DNA of 64,000 nt. Origin: a virus. The notes beneath the pieces were generated by a model, which was not told where the DNA came from, did not search any database, and saw only the letters and a program-made list of their open reading frames with translations. Both the position numbers and the translations under genes were made by a program. Positions 1 to 7,954 of the stretch are shown piece by piece. The stretch is taken from IMG/VR virus record IMGVR_UViG_3300009703_004110, positions 248,001 through 312,000 of that record, one strand, 5' to 3'. Every line of letters starts with the position of its first letter. The stretch's first letter is position 1.

Positions 1-172
1 CGTCTGATATCTTTGCTCCAAGAGATTTTAAATAGAAAAGCCCCCAGGCATAGCACCCTCCATTTTTGAGAGAGCATGAGTCTGGACATGTTTCGATTGG
101 TGAGTAAGAAGCGATTATCTCGCCTGTCTTCTTATCTTTGGATGCAGACACCCAATGTACTTTTCTAGTCAT
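1..172 (-). CDS. Cys-rich phage protein, 3' part outside window
   Basis: Reads from ATG at 172 leftwards and runs off the window edge, so only the first 57 residues are visible. It contains the motif ETCPDSCSLKNGGCYAWG near residues 32-49. This Cys pattern resembles the phage Gp88-type family, whose function I do not know. The ATG overlaps the stop of the upstream gene (ATGACTAG), which suggests translational coupling. Family assignment is tentative; the reading frame is well supported by the overlap. Confidence 0.6.
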   Translation of the reverse strand, partial: MTRKVHWVSASKDKKTGEIIASYSPIETCPDSCSLKNGGCYAWGLFYLKSLGAKISD

Positions 173-435
173 TATTTCCTTCGGCCTCATAAAGCTCCCT
201 TGCTATCTCATCAGCTTCTGCAACATTTTTGGCATATGATAAATCACCATATCCACTTACTGAATATCCAATAAGTTGTGCAAGCTGAGAACGCTCTTCA
301 TCTGTAAATGGCATTAATGCCAGCATGTTCATATCGAATGGCCCCCGCATCTAATAGAAGACTAATTATTTTATTTTCTTTAAATCGAATAACATCATCT
401 TTGGCTATGTGTATCGGCTGTAATGGAAAATCCAT
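165..435 (-). pseudogene. conserved phage protein split by a frameshift in a G5 run
   Basis: ATG at 435 follows AAGGAG and opens MDFPLQPIHIAKDDVIRF. That frame ends early, while the next frame continues with PFDMNMLALMPF, then AQLIGYSVSGYGDLSY, to a TAG at 165. Together they make one protein of about 89 residues with a layout common in phages (a xVRFxxNxIV..LLDAG part, then QLIGYSxSGxGDLSY). The frames join if one base is removed from the five-G run (plus-strand C run 342-346). A sequencing indel, a real mutation or frameshifting could explain it. Function unknown. Confidence 0.65.
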
Positions 436-436
436 T

Positions 437-787
437 TTACTCCTTCATAATATAGCAACGCCCATCGTCTCTGAGAAAGACAAGGGACGCATCGTAAACA
501 TTAGAACCATCGGACTTAGAGAACTGCGACATGAGATAAGGATTGTATTTAACTATCTTACTTACGCTGTAAGAGTCAGCGTCCCCATACCGATAAATGG
601 TACCGCGGACAAAAGCGTGTACATTCTTTTTCTTCTCCTGCAAAACTCTTGCTCGGCCAGCTGGCTGAACAATAAATGCAACCCCCTCAACCATTAAACT
701 TTTGGCGTGCTTTGCAATTCTGCCAGTCTTTCTATTTCGTACAGACCAGCACTTTTTATGAAGATTCCAATATACGTCAACATTCAT
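437..787 (-). CDS. hypothetical protein, 116 aa
   Basis: The likely start is the ATG at 787 (MNVDVYWNLHKKCW), which overlaps the upstream stop as ATGA; longer in-frame starts would run into the upstream gene. The N-terminal half is basic (SVRNRKTGRIAKHAK) and the C-terminal half carries SLVFLRDDGRCYIMK. The layout looks like a small phage early protein. I do not recognise a domain and assign no function. One base separates it from the frameshifted gene below. Confidence 0.75.
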   Translation of the reverse strand: MNVDVYWNLHKKCWSVRNRKTGRIAKHAKSLMVEGVAFIVQPAGRARVLQEKKKNVHAFVRGTIYRYGDADSYSVSKIVKYNPYLMSQFSKSDGSNVYDASLVFLRDDGRCYIMKE

Positions 788-1110
788 TCGTCGAGACCGT
801 CTTCTTCCTGTGAAATTTCCCAAAGAAGATCTTCTGCATTATTAAGCGGATTAATGCCGCTTACGTGCGATCCCATGATCTCAGCAAACTTCTTTATAAA
901 ATCCTGGTCATCACTCATGACTGTAATGTTTTTATCTGTTAAGGCTGTTCTTGGTTGCGAGTGCTTACCAAGAGCTTCGTAAAAAAGAATCTCTTTCTTG
1001 CTTTTTATTAAGATTTGAATATTATTCCAATCTTCTTCATCTGTAACAAACAATCCTTCTAGCGTTCCTTGTCGTCCATAATATTCATCAAACTTAACCA
1101 ATCTTAACAT
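784..1110 (-). CDS. hypothetical acidic protein, 108 aa
   Basis: The start MLRLVKFDEYYG is followed by a segment with DEEDWNNIQ, and the C-terminus is acidic (SQEEDGLDE). A second window protein (56133-56426) has the same early layout: a short beta-like start, then EEEWNNAQ. The two may be distant paralogues. The TGA stop overlaps the ATG of the next gene. Function unknown. Confidence 0.75.
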   Translation of the reverse strand: MLRLVKFDEYYGRQGTLEGLFVTDEEDWNNIQILIKSKKEILFYEALGKHSQPRTALTDKNITVMSDDQDFIKKFAEIMGSHVSGINPLNNAEDLLWEISQEEDGLDE

Positions 1111-1160
1111 TTATATCTCCAACTAATTCAACTGCATGTAAGGGTTTTGCCGCCAAAGGT

Positions 1161-1436
1161 TCAGGTCATTTCGTTTAAGTGGTATACCAATTTAAGCCTA
1201 AGTGAATTGGGCAAGTAAGGCTCTACGTTTTCATAAGGTCCAACGTAGCGCCGCCCCTTCGCGTCTAAATTATCACCAATATATTCTTGAACACTCCAAA
1301 TTGGTCTATACCGAAGATCAGTATGCAGAGGGCAAAATACTTGTATGTGTATCCCATAGTAACGAAAACTATAAACCCCGCTGGCCATATGATCTTCCTT
1401 AAAGCCATACTTTAATAATGTATCTTCAAGCGTCAT
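1161..1436 (-). CDS. small protein of the C-terminal 'LxxLxF-tail' family
   Basis: The ATG at 1436 (MTLEDTLLKYGF) overlaps the TGA of the upstream gene as ATGA, so I prefer it over a longer upstream start. The protein is 91 residues. Its end, YLPNSLRLKLVYHLNEM, matches the tail shared by about eleven small proteins in this window (pattern LP..hp..hhaHhn). The first 20 residues also resemble the C-terminal third of the upstream ferritin-like gene. Function unknown. Confidence 0.75.
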   Translation of the reverse strand: MTLEDTLLKYGFKEDHMASGVYSFRYYGIHIQVFCPLHTDLRYRPIWSVQEYIGDNLDAKGRRYVGPYENVEPYLPNSLRLKLVYHLNEMT

Positions 1437-2155
1437 AACAAGTCCAGAAAGTATACCATTTCCTCTGTAATATTTGCCGGCAGGTGCGGCTCTATATCGT
1501 AATAGGTTTGGCCGAAATAACATACCGATCTAGGAGTGCTAAGCATCCAGCTCGTCTTTATAGATTCTCGTAATATATCTATTCGAACAAGGCTCCCGTC
1601 AGATAGTGGCGCTATCCAACTAGAACCAGAGCCGTTATATGATTGAAAGCCTATCTTTTTTAAAACCCTTAAGAAAATAACTATAGCTACCGGCTCTACC
1701 ATAAGCTGCACACCTAATAGCTTCTTAGGCAGCGAACCTGCTTGAATAATCTTGCTAAAACCAACCTCTGCAGTTTTTGAAATACCGGCGTCTCTCGGAT
1801 GAACGCCCAAAACTCTTTCCATGTAATCACACATCACATAAAAATGTCTTGCTTCATCATGGACCTGAGAAGTTGCCGCCATTTTGGCATCAAAGTCATC
1901 TAACTCAAAAGCTAAACTTCCAGAGGTCTGCCACGCAGCAAACTCTCCCCATAAAATGAGAGATAAAACTTTTGCTAAAGCTATTTTAACTTCCGGCTCT
2001 AAGGATGGTATGCCATGCTTTTCGATTAGATCATCTAAAACCTGCTTTCCGTCCCAACCATTTCTGTGACCCTTGTGATAGACCGTAGATAAATTTCTAT
2101 AATCATTACTGGAGTTATAGTCATCTACAAATCTATAGTCTATCATAATTTTCAC
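1433..2155 (-). CDS. ferritin-like domain fused to the LxxLxF-tail domain
   Basis: This is a protein of 240 residues. Roughly residues 40-165 look like a four-helix ferritin-like domain: WGEFAAWQTSGSL, HDEARHFYVM, then LLGVQLMVEPVAI supply Glu/His positions of diiron type. From about residue 170 (IGFQSYNGSGSSW) to the end (LPANITEEMVYFLDLL) it matches the small tail family, for example the gene at 1161-1436. Its ATG overlaps the stop of glutamine synthetase. A diiron oxidase or ferritin-like role is inferred from the helices; no substrate can be named. Confidence 0.65.
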   Translation of the reverse strand: MKIMIDYRFVDDYNSSNDYRNLSTVYHKGHRNGWDGKQVLDDLIEKHGIPSLEPEVKIALAKVLSLILWGEFAAWQTSGSLAFELDDFDAKMAATSQVHDEARHFYVMCDYMERVLGVHPRDAGISKTAEVGFSKIIQAGSLPKKLLGVQLMVEPVAIVIFLRVLKKIGFQSYNGSGSSWIAPLSDGSLVRIDILRESIKTSWMLSTPRSVCYFGQTYYDIEPHLPANITEEMVYFLDLL

Positions 2156-3177
2156 TCTTCTAATATAACCGTTGTTATCATAGCTGTCATGATTCGATAT
2201 GGGTCCGCATTAGCTCCGGGCCTACGATCTTCAAGATACCCTCTTCCGGCCTCAGAAACATTCCATGGGATTCTTACCGAAGCACTACGATCAGAAACTC
2301 CCCAAGAAAAATTATCATACTTGGCAGTTTCATGATCACCAGTTAAGCGATTTTCATATCCGTCGCCATATGCCTCTAAGTGCCTGTCTATTTGTTCGCC
2401 CAACAGTACGCACCCACGCTCTATTGCTTCCATTCCACCAGCAGACCTCATAGCGTGCGTACTAAAGTTGGTATGCATACCACTTCCATTCCAGTTGCCA
2501 TCAACTGGTTTTTGCTCTAATGAAATATAGTATCCGCTCTCTGTTTGTCTATGCAAAAGATATCGAGATACCCACAGATCATCACACGCCTTTAGAGCGC
2601 CGACCTTAACTCCGCCAATTTGATATTCCCACTGGCCTGGAGCAACTTCAGCATTAATTCCGCAAAGGGAGATTCCCGCATCAAGACACTGTTCTGCATG
2701 AGCATCAACTAACGCTCGTCCATGCGCGTTAGTGCCGCCAACACTACAGTAGTATGGTCCCTGAGGCTCTGGCTCCCCATCCGTATAAGGAAATCCCAAA
2801 GGACGCTTGTCACCTTCTCGCATAATAAAGTATTCTTGCTCAAAACCAACCCTTGGTAATGAAGCCTCTACTTCTTCTAAGACTGCAAGTTTTGATAATG
2901 CATTGCGAGTATTAGACTTATGCGGTGTACCGTCAACATTGAAAACTTCACACATAACAAGATAGCCATTCGTGTATCTGCTGTCTTTATACTGTCTTAC
3001 TGGTCTGAGAATAATGTCGGTGATCTCACCTGGGCCGGCCTTCGCCTGACCGGTTGAAGAACCATCCGCAATCCACTCTTCTTCCATTCCTTTCTTAGAC
3101 AGTAAAAATTTTGTTTTACCTCTAAGCTGGGCGGTTGGCTTTGACCCGTCCAACCAAATATATTCACAACGTATCAT
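2152..3177 (-). CDS. glnII: glutamine synthetase, GSII (eukaryotic) type
   Basis: Makes glutamine from glutamate, ammonia and ATP. At 341 residues it has the length of GSII, not bacterial GSI (about 470). Visible motifs in order: ADGSSTGQA (about 38-46), GFEQEYF (metal ligands), GINAEVAPGQWEYQ, NGSGMHTNFST, KYDNFSWGVSDR and EDRRPGANADPY. All are hallmarks of the GSII beta-grasp and catalytic domains, and the active-site residues look intact. It heads a run of overlapping genes (stop overlaps the ferritin-like gene). A viral GSII is unusual; horizontal transfer is likely. Confidence 0.93.
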   Translation of the reverse strand: MIRCEYIWLDGSKPTAQLRGKTKFLLSKKGMEEEWIADGSSTGQAKAGPGEITDIILRPVRQYKDSRYTNGYLVMCEVFNVDGTPHKSNTRNALSKLAVLEEVEASLPRVGFEQEYFIMREGDKRPLGFPYTDGEPEPQGPYYCSVGGTNAHGRALVDAHAEQCLDAGISLCGINAEVAPGQWEYQIGGVKVGALKACDDLWVSRYLLHRQTESGYYISLEQKPVDGNWNGSGMHTNFSTHAMRSAGGMEAIERGCVLLGEQIDRHLEAYGDGYENRLTGDHETAKYDNFSWGVSDRSASVRIPWNVSEAGRGYLEDRRPGANADPYRIMTAMITTVILEE

Positions 3178-3184
3178 TTCATCC

Positions 3185-3457
3185 TCAAAACAATTCTATA
3201 TTAAAAAGAATTGTGTTCTGAATATCCTTCGGAAGCTCTGATAAAGCCTCATCAACAGTGGATGGGCGCCAGCGTCGAAACACTCTTTTTCCCCAATAAA
3301 AATTACCAGTTTTAGATATACCAAGTTTCGAATCAAAGATTTCATTCCCATATGGAAAATACTCAAAACTTGTACCTGTCAATTTTAATCTGCCGTGACC
3401 TTTCTCTTTAAAGATATTCAGTTCTAAAAGTTTTTTATATTTTGCTTCCGTCATCAT
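3185..3457 (-). CDS. small protein of the LxxLxF-tail family
   Basis: Ninety residues starting MMTEAKYKKLLELNIF. The end, LSELPKDIQNTILFNIELF, is one of the best matches to the shared tail of this window's paralogous family. It overlaps the upstream gene by about 20 bases. The basic middle part (YWGKRVFRRWRP) has no domain I recognise. Function unknown. Confidence 0.8.
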   Translation of the reverse strand: MMTEAKYKKLLELNIFKEKGHGRLKLTGTSFEYFPYGNEIFDSKLGISKTGNFYWGKRVFRRWRPSTVDEALSELPKDIQNTILFNIELF

Positions 3458-3704
3458 TTAGCCTTCCAACATACTTTGTATCCAGCCAATTCTCTACTTC
3501 TTCTACACTTCTGAGATATGTTACCAGAATCTCTACGCTTCTTCCCCATTTTCTTTGGGCATCAAGCTGGCAATATCGAGACTTGGGGTAGCTTCCCCCT
3601 ATGCTCTCTATATGCTTATCACCTGCGTATAGATCTACGGTCCACAAACCTCGTTCATCCAGTCTGGTGACTGCAACTAATTCAGCGTTATCCAACATTT
3701 TCAA
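3435..3704 (-). CDS. hypothetical protein, 89 aa
   Basis: Starts MKMLDNAELVAVTRLDERGLW; the second Met could also be the start. The sequence alternates strands and helices, with CQLDAQRKWGRSVEIL and SVEEVENWLDTKYVG. No recognised domain. It sits just downstream of the fibre-like gene with nine bases between them. Confidence 0.7.
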   Translation of the reverse strand: MKMLDNAELVAVTRLDERGLWTVDLYAGDKHIESIGGSYPKSRYCQLDAQRKWGRSVEILVTYLRSVEEVENWLDTKYVGRLNDDGSKI

Positions 3705-3712
3705 CCTCTTAT

Positions 3713-5014
3713 TTAATAAGTGTTTTTAATACCAATGGCACAACGTACTTTCCCAAGCCCGTCTGCATTTTCTGACCAAGCCGTTCCTATGACTTTCATA
3801 TAGTCTTGGAACGATATATCTTGTGGAGATATGGCAGTGCAATAGTGCCTGCCATTTGAAATTAAAAAGTCTCCATCATTAACTTCACCACTAACCATTA
3901 CTTTGATCTGGCCAGAGAAAGAGAATATCTCTCCGATAAAATTCTCCATATCTCCTACCTCATTACCCACAAGAAAGGCGCTTTTGGTAACAACCATTGG
4001 TGTCCCCGGGCCTTCTTTATAAAACTTATTACCTCTGACATAGCAAATATGTCCTTCTGGTAATCCAAAGAATGGAGCCTGCTCTTCTATAAACTTAGCA
4101 TGTGCGTCACTGATGTTCCATTCTTTTATATCGCCTAATTCGATCCACTCTCCATAATCACCACCGCCAGAGGCGTAAACGGCGCTTCCAGAGTCGCCAA
4201 CCGTTCCTCCGCCGTCAGTTCCACCAACAGTTGTATCCGACTGAAAGGTGACAGTTGAATCAGAATCAGAACCACGAATTCGACCTCTGGTTGTTTGACT
4301 CGCATCTGTGCCAGAAGTAAATCTTGCCCAAACATTAGTTGATCCAGGCTCATTGGCCCTTAATCGTATACGTATTCCATCGGCCTGAGTATCGTCCCAA
4401 TCATTAGCCACATCTAAAACATGACTTGTAGCTCCAGACGTGCTATTCGTGCCATATATCGTTACCATAGTAAGTGGGATCAGATTAACCTGGCCATGAG
4501 ACGCAATACTTGTATTGGCAGAAAAAGATGAAATATCTATATTATAATCAGTCAGTTTTATTACAGAAGCTCCACTTCCACTATCAACAGTATTTGTATG
4601 GGTCGTTTTACTATTTATAATCGTACTAGTTTCCGCTTCTAATTTAACACTTCCACCAGAAGAGTCAAGCTCAATATTGCCCGCAGCGTCTACAGAAATA
4701 TTGTCTGCTGAGTCAATATCTACATTGCCATTTGCATTGATAACTATATTTCCGCCACTCGTTGTAGATAAAGTGAGGGTATTTCCTGCGGTCTGTATAG
4801 TAGTAGCACCCGTTCCAGAGTTCAAACTTAAGAGTGAATCATTAGATATAATGTTATTAACAGTTAACTCACCAGTGACAGTAAGGTCTGTCATTGTACC
4901 ACTGGAAAGCGAAACGGTACCTGCAAGTGTAATAGTATCCGCAGTCAATGTAAGTGCGTTACTACCAGCTACTTCTATATTATGACTTTCTTGATATAGG
5001 TTTCTAGTCGCCAT
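3713..5014 (-). CDS. fibre-like structural protein with beta-repeat stalk
   Basis: This protein has 433 residues. Residues 1 to about 270 are rich in Thr, Ser, Asn, Gly and Asp, with short repeats (ALTLTADTITLAG, NTLTLSTTSGGNI, NANGNVDIDSADN, DAAGNIELDSSGG), typical of a trimeric beta-helix stalk. Then comes GGGDYGEWIELGD, and a globular C-terminus (about 285-433) with GDFLISNGRHY and KVRCAIGIK. This resembles tail-fibre or capsid-decoration proteins that end in an intramolecular chaperone or G2-peptidase-like domain; cleavage is not shown. Likely a virion surface or receptor-binding component. Confidence 0.75.
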   Translation of the reverse strand: MATRNLYQESHNIEVAGSNALTLTADTITLAGTVSLSSGTMTDLTVTGELTVNNIISNDSLLSLNSGTGATTIQTAGNTLTLSTTSGGNIVINANGNVDIDSADNISVDAAGNIELDSSGGSVKLEAETSTIINSKTTHTNTVDSGSGASVIKLTDYNIDISSFSANTSIASHGQVNLIPLTMVTIYGTNSTSGATSHVLDVANDWDDTQADGIRIRLRANEPGSTNVWARFTSGTDASQTTRGRIRGSDSDSTVTFQSDTTVGGTDGGGTVGDSGSAVYASGGGDYGEWIELGDIKEWNISDAHAKFIEEQAPFFGLPEGHICYVRGNKFYKEGPGTPMVVTKSAFLVGNEVGDMENFIGEIFSFSGQIKVMVSGEVNDGDFLISNGRHYCTAISPQDISFQDYMKVIGTAWSENADGLGKVRCAIGIKNTY

Positions 5015-5843
5015 TATCTCCCCAACTTATCTGAAACTTATGTTCTAGTATTTCATTAATACCAGAATCATTACCAGATAAGTTGAGGTAATGTATTATA
5101 TCGTCTTTTTGCATCTTTGAGAGGATGTTTCTTACGACCCGGCCCTCTACCCACTTAAGAGACTTCCCGCTCTTAATCTTATTAGCCGCCTCATCTAAAA
5201 TGGGTTTATAATCAATAAGATGTAATGGCGCAGCCAAGATTGCAGAACTTCTAATTTCCATACTTACATCATCAATAAAGTCTGGATAACAATTAGCTAT
5301 ACCAATGCGCTTAATAGCAGACTTTCTTACCGATGCAACAGGGTCATTTAAAAGCTTCTTAGAACTGGATAAAGAGACGTGCTTCACAGAGGCCTTTCTT
5401 ACTCCGCAATCTTTTGAGCGCAAGCCCCTTTTGCTGGCCATAATTAAAGTTGGACCATGAGCGTTTTGTATCAATACTTTTAGCATTAAGCCGCGCCCAT
5501 GCTTGGCAATAAACTTTGCAAACTCTTTATCCATATAAATAAGCCTGCTGATTGCAGAAGTAATTATAGCCCCATACCAATTCCAAGACAATTCTTCACT
5601 TTCATATACGTCTTCTAGCTCCTCTTTGCTTCTAGTGTCTTTATAACTCGGATAGTCTACCCATATTTTATCTGAAATAATACGTCTAAATTCTTCTTGA
5701 CTGATATCTCTAAGATAATTAACAATTGCATTGACCATTTTAGTTCTCGGCGGCCCCCATTGATGCCTATAACTTTGTGCTTCATTTTCAAACAAAACGG
5801 AGAAGAACTTTTTAGTTTCCTTTCTTGATGTAGTTCGCCTCAA
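5004..5843 (-). CDS. alpha-helical repeat protein (HEAT-like)
   Basis: Starts at TTG 5843, seven bases after GGGAG and two bases after the upstream stop. The 279 residues contain successive helical repeats, for example CGVRKASVKHVSLSS, DPVASVRKSAIKRIG and SMEIRSSAILAAPLHL, typical of HEAT/ARM-like scaffolds. Three other helical proteins in the window (9756, 28655, 42050) share this style. A protein-protein interaction role is inferred. It ends in TAG, overlapping the fibre gene start. Confidence 0.65.
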   Translation of the reverse strand: MRRTTSRKETKKFFSVLFENEAQSYRHQWGPPRTKMVNAIVNYLRDISQEEFRRIISDKIWVDYPSYKDTRSKEELEDVYESEELSWNWYGAIITSAISRLIYMDKEFAKFIAKHGRGLMLKVLIQNAHGPTLIMASKRGLRSKDCGVRKASVKHVSLSSSKKLLNDPVASVRKSAIKRIGIANCYPDFIDDVSMEIRSSAILAAPLHLIDYKPILDEAANKIKSGKSLKWVEGRVVRNILSKMQKDDIIHYLNLSGNDSGINEILEHKFQISWGDNGD

Positions 5844-5844
5844 A

Positions 5845-5991
5845 TTACACTCCCCTAAAGGCTCTCAACAGAATTACCACATAAATCATCAGCATAATTA
5901 TCACCCAAGACGTTACTGAGATTCCTACTTCGAGAATCTTATCTGCAACCTTAAATGTTTTTCTTGCCGCATTCTTTAACAGCCTTCTCAT
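5845..5991 (-). CDS. small single-span membrane protein, 48 aa
   Basis: ATG at 5991 opens a 48-residue protein. It has a basic N-terminus (MRRLLKNAARKTFK) followed by one hydrophobic stretch (VTSWVIIMLMIYVVILLRAF) and a short basic end, so it should insert with the N-terminus inside. It is packed between the RNA methylase and the helical-repeat gene, two bases before the latter's TTG. Small phage membrane proteins of this kind include holin-like and superinfection factors, but nothing here identifies which. Confidence 0.6.
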   Translation of the reverse strand: MRRLLKNAARKTFKVADKILEVGISVTSWVIIMLMIYVVILLRAFRGV

Positions 5992-6004
5992 ATTTACCTC
6001 TTTA

Positions 6005-6553
6005 TTACTTACCGGATTTTATTTGTAGCTTAAGCATGTTAGCGCCCATAAACTGGCGACTATATTCTGTAGCAAAAGCTGTTCCGCTCTGGCTTGTATT
6101 CAAACAAAAACCAGGCCCCGGCATCGGGATGAAAACTTCGTCACTATTTATTATAATTTCAATCGGAATACCAGACGTTTCATTTCCTAAAACAATAGAC
6201 GTGTGACGACTAAAGTCAAACTGGTATTCATATAGGCTTTCTGCATCATCAGATATGTCTGCCGATACTAAAGCTGTCTTTGTCCCTCTAACGCTTTGTA
6301 AAAAGTCGAAAGGATTAGGAAACTGCCTAATGTCCACATAGTCATATAAGCTGCCAGATCTCGGGTTCAAATAGCTTCTTGGAGAAACTGAACCAATGAC
6401 ATTAATGTGTGAAAAACCATAACATGCGGCAGTTCTAATTAAGAATGCCAGATTATCATCAAAATCAAAACATATGGTAGTGAAGCTAACAGGTAGGGCT
6501 TGCGCCTTACCCTTCTTCCTGTTGTACCTCTGCCTTCTCGTTTCCTCTCTCAT
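6005..6553 (-). CDS. SpoU/TrmH-family RNA 2'-O-methyltransferase
   Basis: The family methylates ribose 2'-OH in tRNA or rRNA using SAM, through a knotted SPOUT fold. Visible: an N-terminal basic tail (REETRRQRYNRKKGK), motif 1 region DNLAFLIRTAACYGF, motif 2 TSIVLGNETSGIP and motif 3 IPMPGPGFCLNTSQSGT. Length 182 is typical of the catalytic core. I place the start at the third codon of the open frame because GGAG is eight bases from it. It overlaps the 3' end of the upstream gene. With the tRNA set nearby, a tRNA substrate is plausible (inference). Confidence 0.85.
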   Translation of the reverse strand: MREETRRQRYNRKKGKAQALPVSFTTICFDFDDNLAFLIRTAACYGFSHINVIGSVSPRSYLNPRSGSLYDYVDIRQFPNPFDFLQSVRGTKTALVSADISDDAESLYEYQFDFSRHTSIVLGNETSGIPIEIIINSDEVFIPMPGPGFCLNTSQSGTAFATEYSRQFMGANMLKLQIKSGK

Positions 6554-6968
6554 CGCCATACTCCACTATTTTATAGCCAAAACCAAACAAGTTAAATGTC
6601 TTTTGATCATTCAAAAATTCGGCTAAGCGATGTAAAAACAAAACTTGTCTTTCTGGCCACTCAGTATCTTCGGCCAATGCTTCTGATGTTTGGTATTTCT
6701 CTAAGAACTTAGGCACTTCAAGACCAGTTAAAGAAACAAAATACTGGTGATAGTCTGCTAAGGTTGTGGCACTTCTTCCCGCACTTCTAGCGGCTATCCT
6801 ATCGTCAACAGATGTACTTTTTGACTTTGATGGATATGTAATTACGATTTGCTTAGTTAAATCAATCGCATCTGCGTGTGCCCAACCGAACTGAATCTTG
6901 GTTCTTCCGATAGTGTAAAACTTATACAGCTTATCTATTCTATGTTTCTTTAAAAAGTCGTCAAGCAC
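6507..6968 (-). CDS. hypothetical protein, 153 aa
   Basis: Begins MLDDFLKKHRIDKLYKFY directly after the protease gene, without a gap. It contains KQIVITYPSKSKSTSVDDRIAARSAG, a helical middle and a charged tail (EYGDERGNEKAEVQQEEG). No domain recognised. The 3' end overlaps the methylase gene by about 50 bases. Confidence 0.7.
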   Translation of the reverse strand: MLDDFLKKHRIDKLYKFYTIGRTKIQFGWAHADAIDLTKQIVITYPSKSKSTSVDDRIAARSAGRSATTLADYHQYFVSLTGLEVPKFLEKYQTSEALAEDTEWPERQVLFLHRLAEFLNDQKTFNLFGFGYKIVEYGDERGNEKAEVQQEEG

Positions 6969-7871
6969 TTAGAACCTCATATTCATATAATAGCTTGTGA
7001 GATCAAGCACAACATCCTTGGCTAACTTAGCAAGGCTAAAGCGAAGCTTGTCTCCAAACTGACGCGGCGGTGTATACTTAATATGTAAAACTTCGCGCTG
7101 CGAAATTGCGTGCATAATGTAATCTTCACTGGTAAGGACATGATCAACTAGTCCCTTGTCCTTGGCATCTATTCCATGCCAATACTCTCCAGTAGCAACT
7201 TCGTCCATATATAGATTCTGACGGAATCTCTTTACGTGATTCTTAAACAAAGTATGCACACGTTCCAGATCACCTTCAAACTTTTCTTCTGCTTCCTTGG
7301 TAATTGGACCAAGAGGACCAACAGTTCTCTTGTACTTACCAGCAGTATACTGCTGATAGTTAACGCCAAGTCGCCCAAGTAAGTCATTAAAGTTCATAAA
7401 CTCAGACACTACACCAATGGATCCAATAATAGCGTATGGTGCCGAGATAATCTTGTCACCAATACATGCCATCATATATCCACCAGAAGCGGCCACCTTG
7501 TCAACCGCTACAGTCAGCGGAATTCCACGGTCCTTTAGCCTCTGTAATTGCGATGCTGCGTATCCATATGCGTGCGCGGCTCCGCCCGGACTTTCAATCC
7601 TGACCAATACTTCGTCCGTAGTTGGATCGGCATTAGAAAGAACGGCGGTAATCTCTTCTGACAGTGCTGTGGCTTGTGTCGCCATAACATCACCGTTGAA
7701 GTCGATAACAAAAAGTCTTCCAGCGCCGCGATGGACTAGTCGTTTGATTGACTTTAAGTCTATACCTGAGCCGGAGCCTTTCGAAAGAATAGCTCCATAA
7801 GCAGCGAATCGGTTATTCATGTTCGTCACCTGAATCGGTGATCGAGTCTTACTAAATAAGAAGTCAAGCAT
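6969..7871 (-). CDS. sohB: S49-family serine protease (SohB/SppA-like)
   Basis: SppA and SohB are Ser-Lys proteases that degrade signal peptides or membrane proteins. This 300-residue protein has FVIDFNGDV, VRIESPGGAAHAYG, then AVDKVAASGGYMMAC with the nucleophile Ser, SAPYAIIGSIGV, and a Lys in the GKYKRTVGPLGP region as candidate general base. The N-terminal transmembrane helix usual in SppA is not obvious. The C-terminus is amphipathic (LAKLAKDVVLDLTSYY). It is one of three different protease folds in the window (with M50 and ClpP). Confidence 0.88.
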   Translation of the reverse strand: MLDFLFSKTRSPIQVTNMNNRFAAYGAILSKGSGSGIDLKSIKRLVHRGAGRLFVIDFNGDVMATQATALSEEITAVLSNADPTTDEVLVRIESPGGAAHAYGYAASQLQRLKDRGIPLTVAVDKVAASGGYMMACIGDKIISAPYAIIGSIGVVSEFMNFNDLLGRLGVNYQQYTAGKYKRTVGPLGPITKEAEEKFEGDLERVHTLFKNHVKRFRQNLYMDEVATGEYWHGIDAKDKGLVDHVLTSEDYIMHAISQREVLHIKYTPPRQFGDKLRFSLAKLAKDVVLDLTSYYMNMRF

Positions 7872-7954
7872 GTAGTTTGCCCTTGTTACAGTCTAGAGTG
7901 AAGTATATCCATCTGATAGAATAAATATACCGGAGTCTTCAAAAATTTCAACCC

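Noticed and set aside
4677-4985. Hydrophobic plus-strand ORF of 102 codons
   Set aside because: It is the complement of the Thr/Ser-rich repeats of the fibre-like gene, which creates long open antisense frames.
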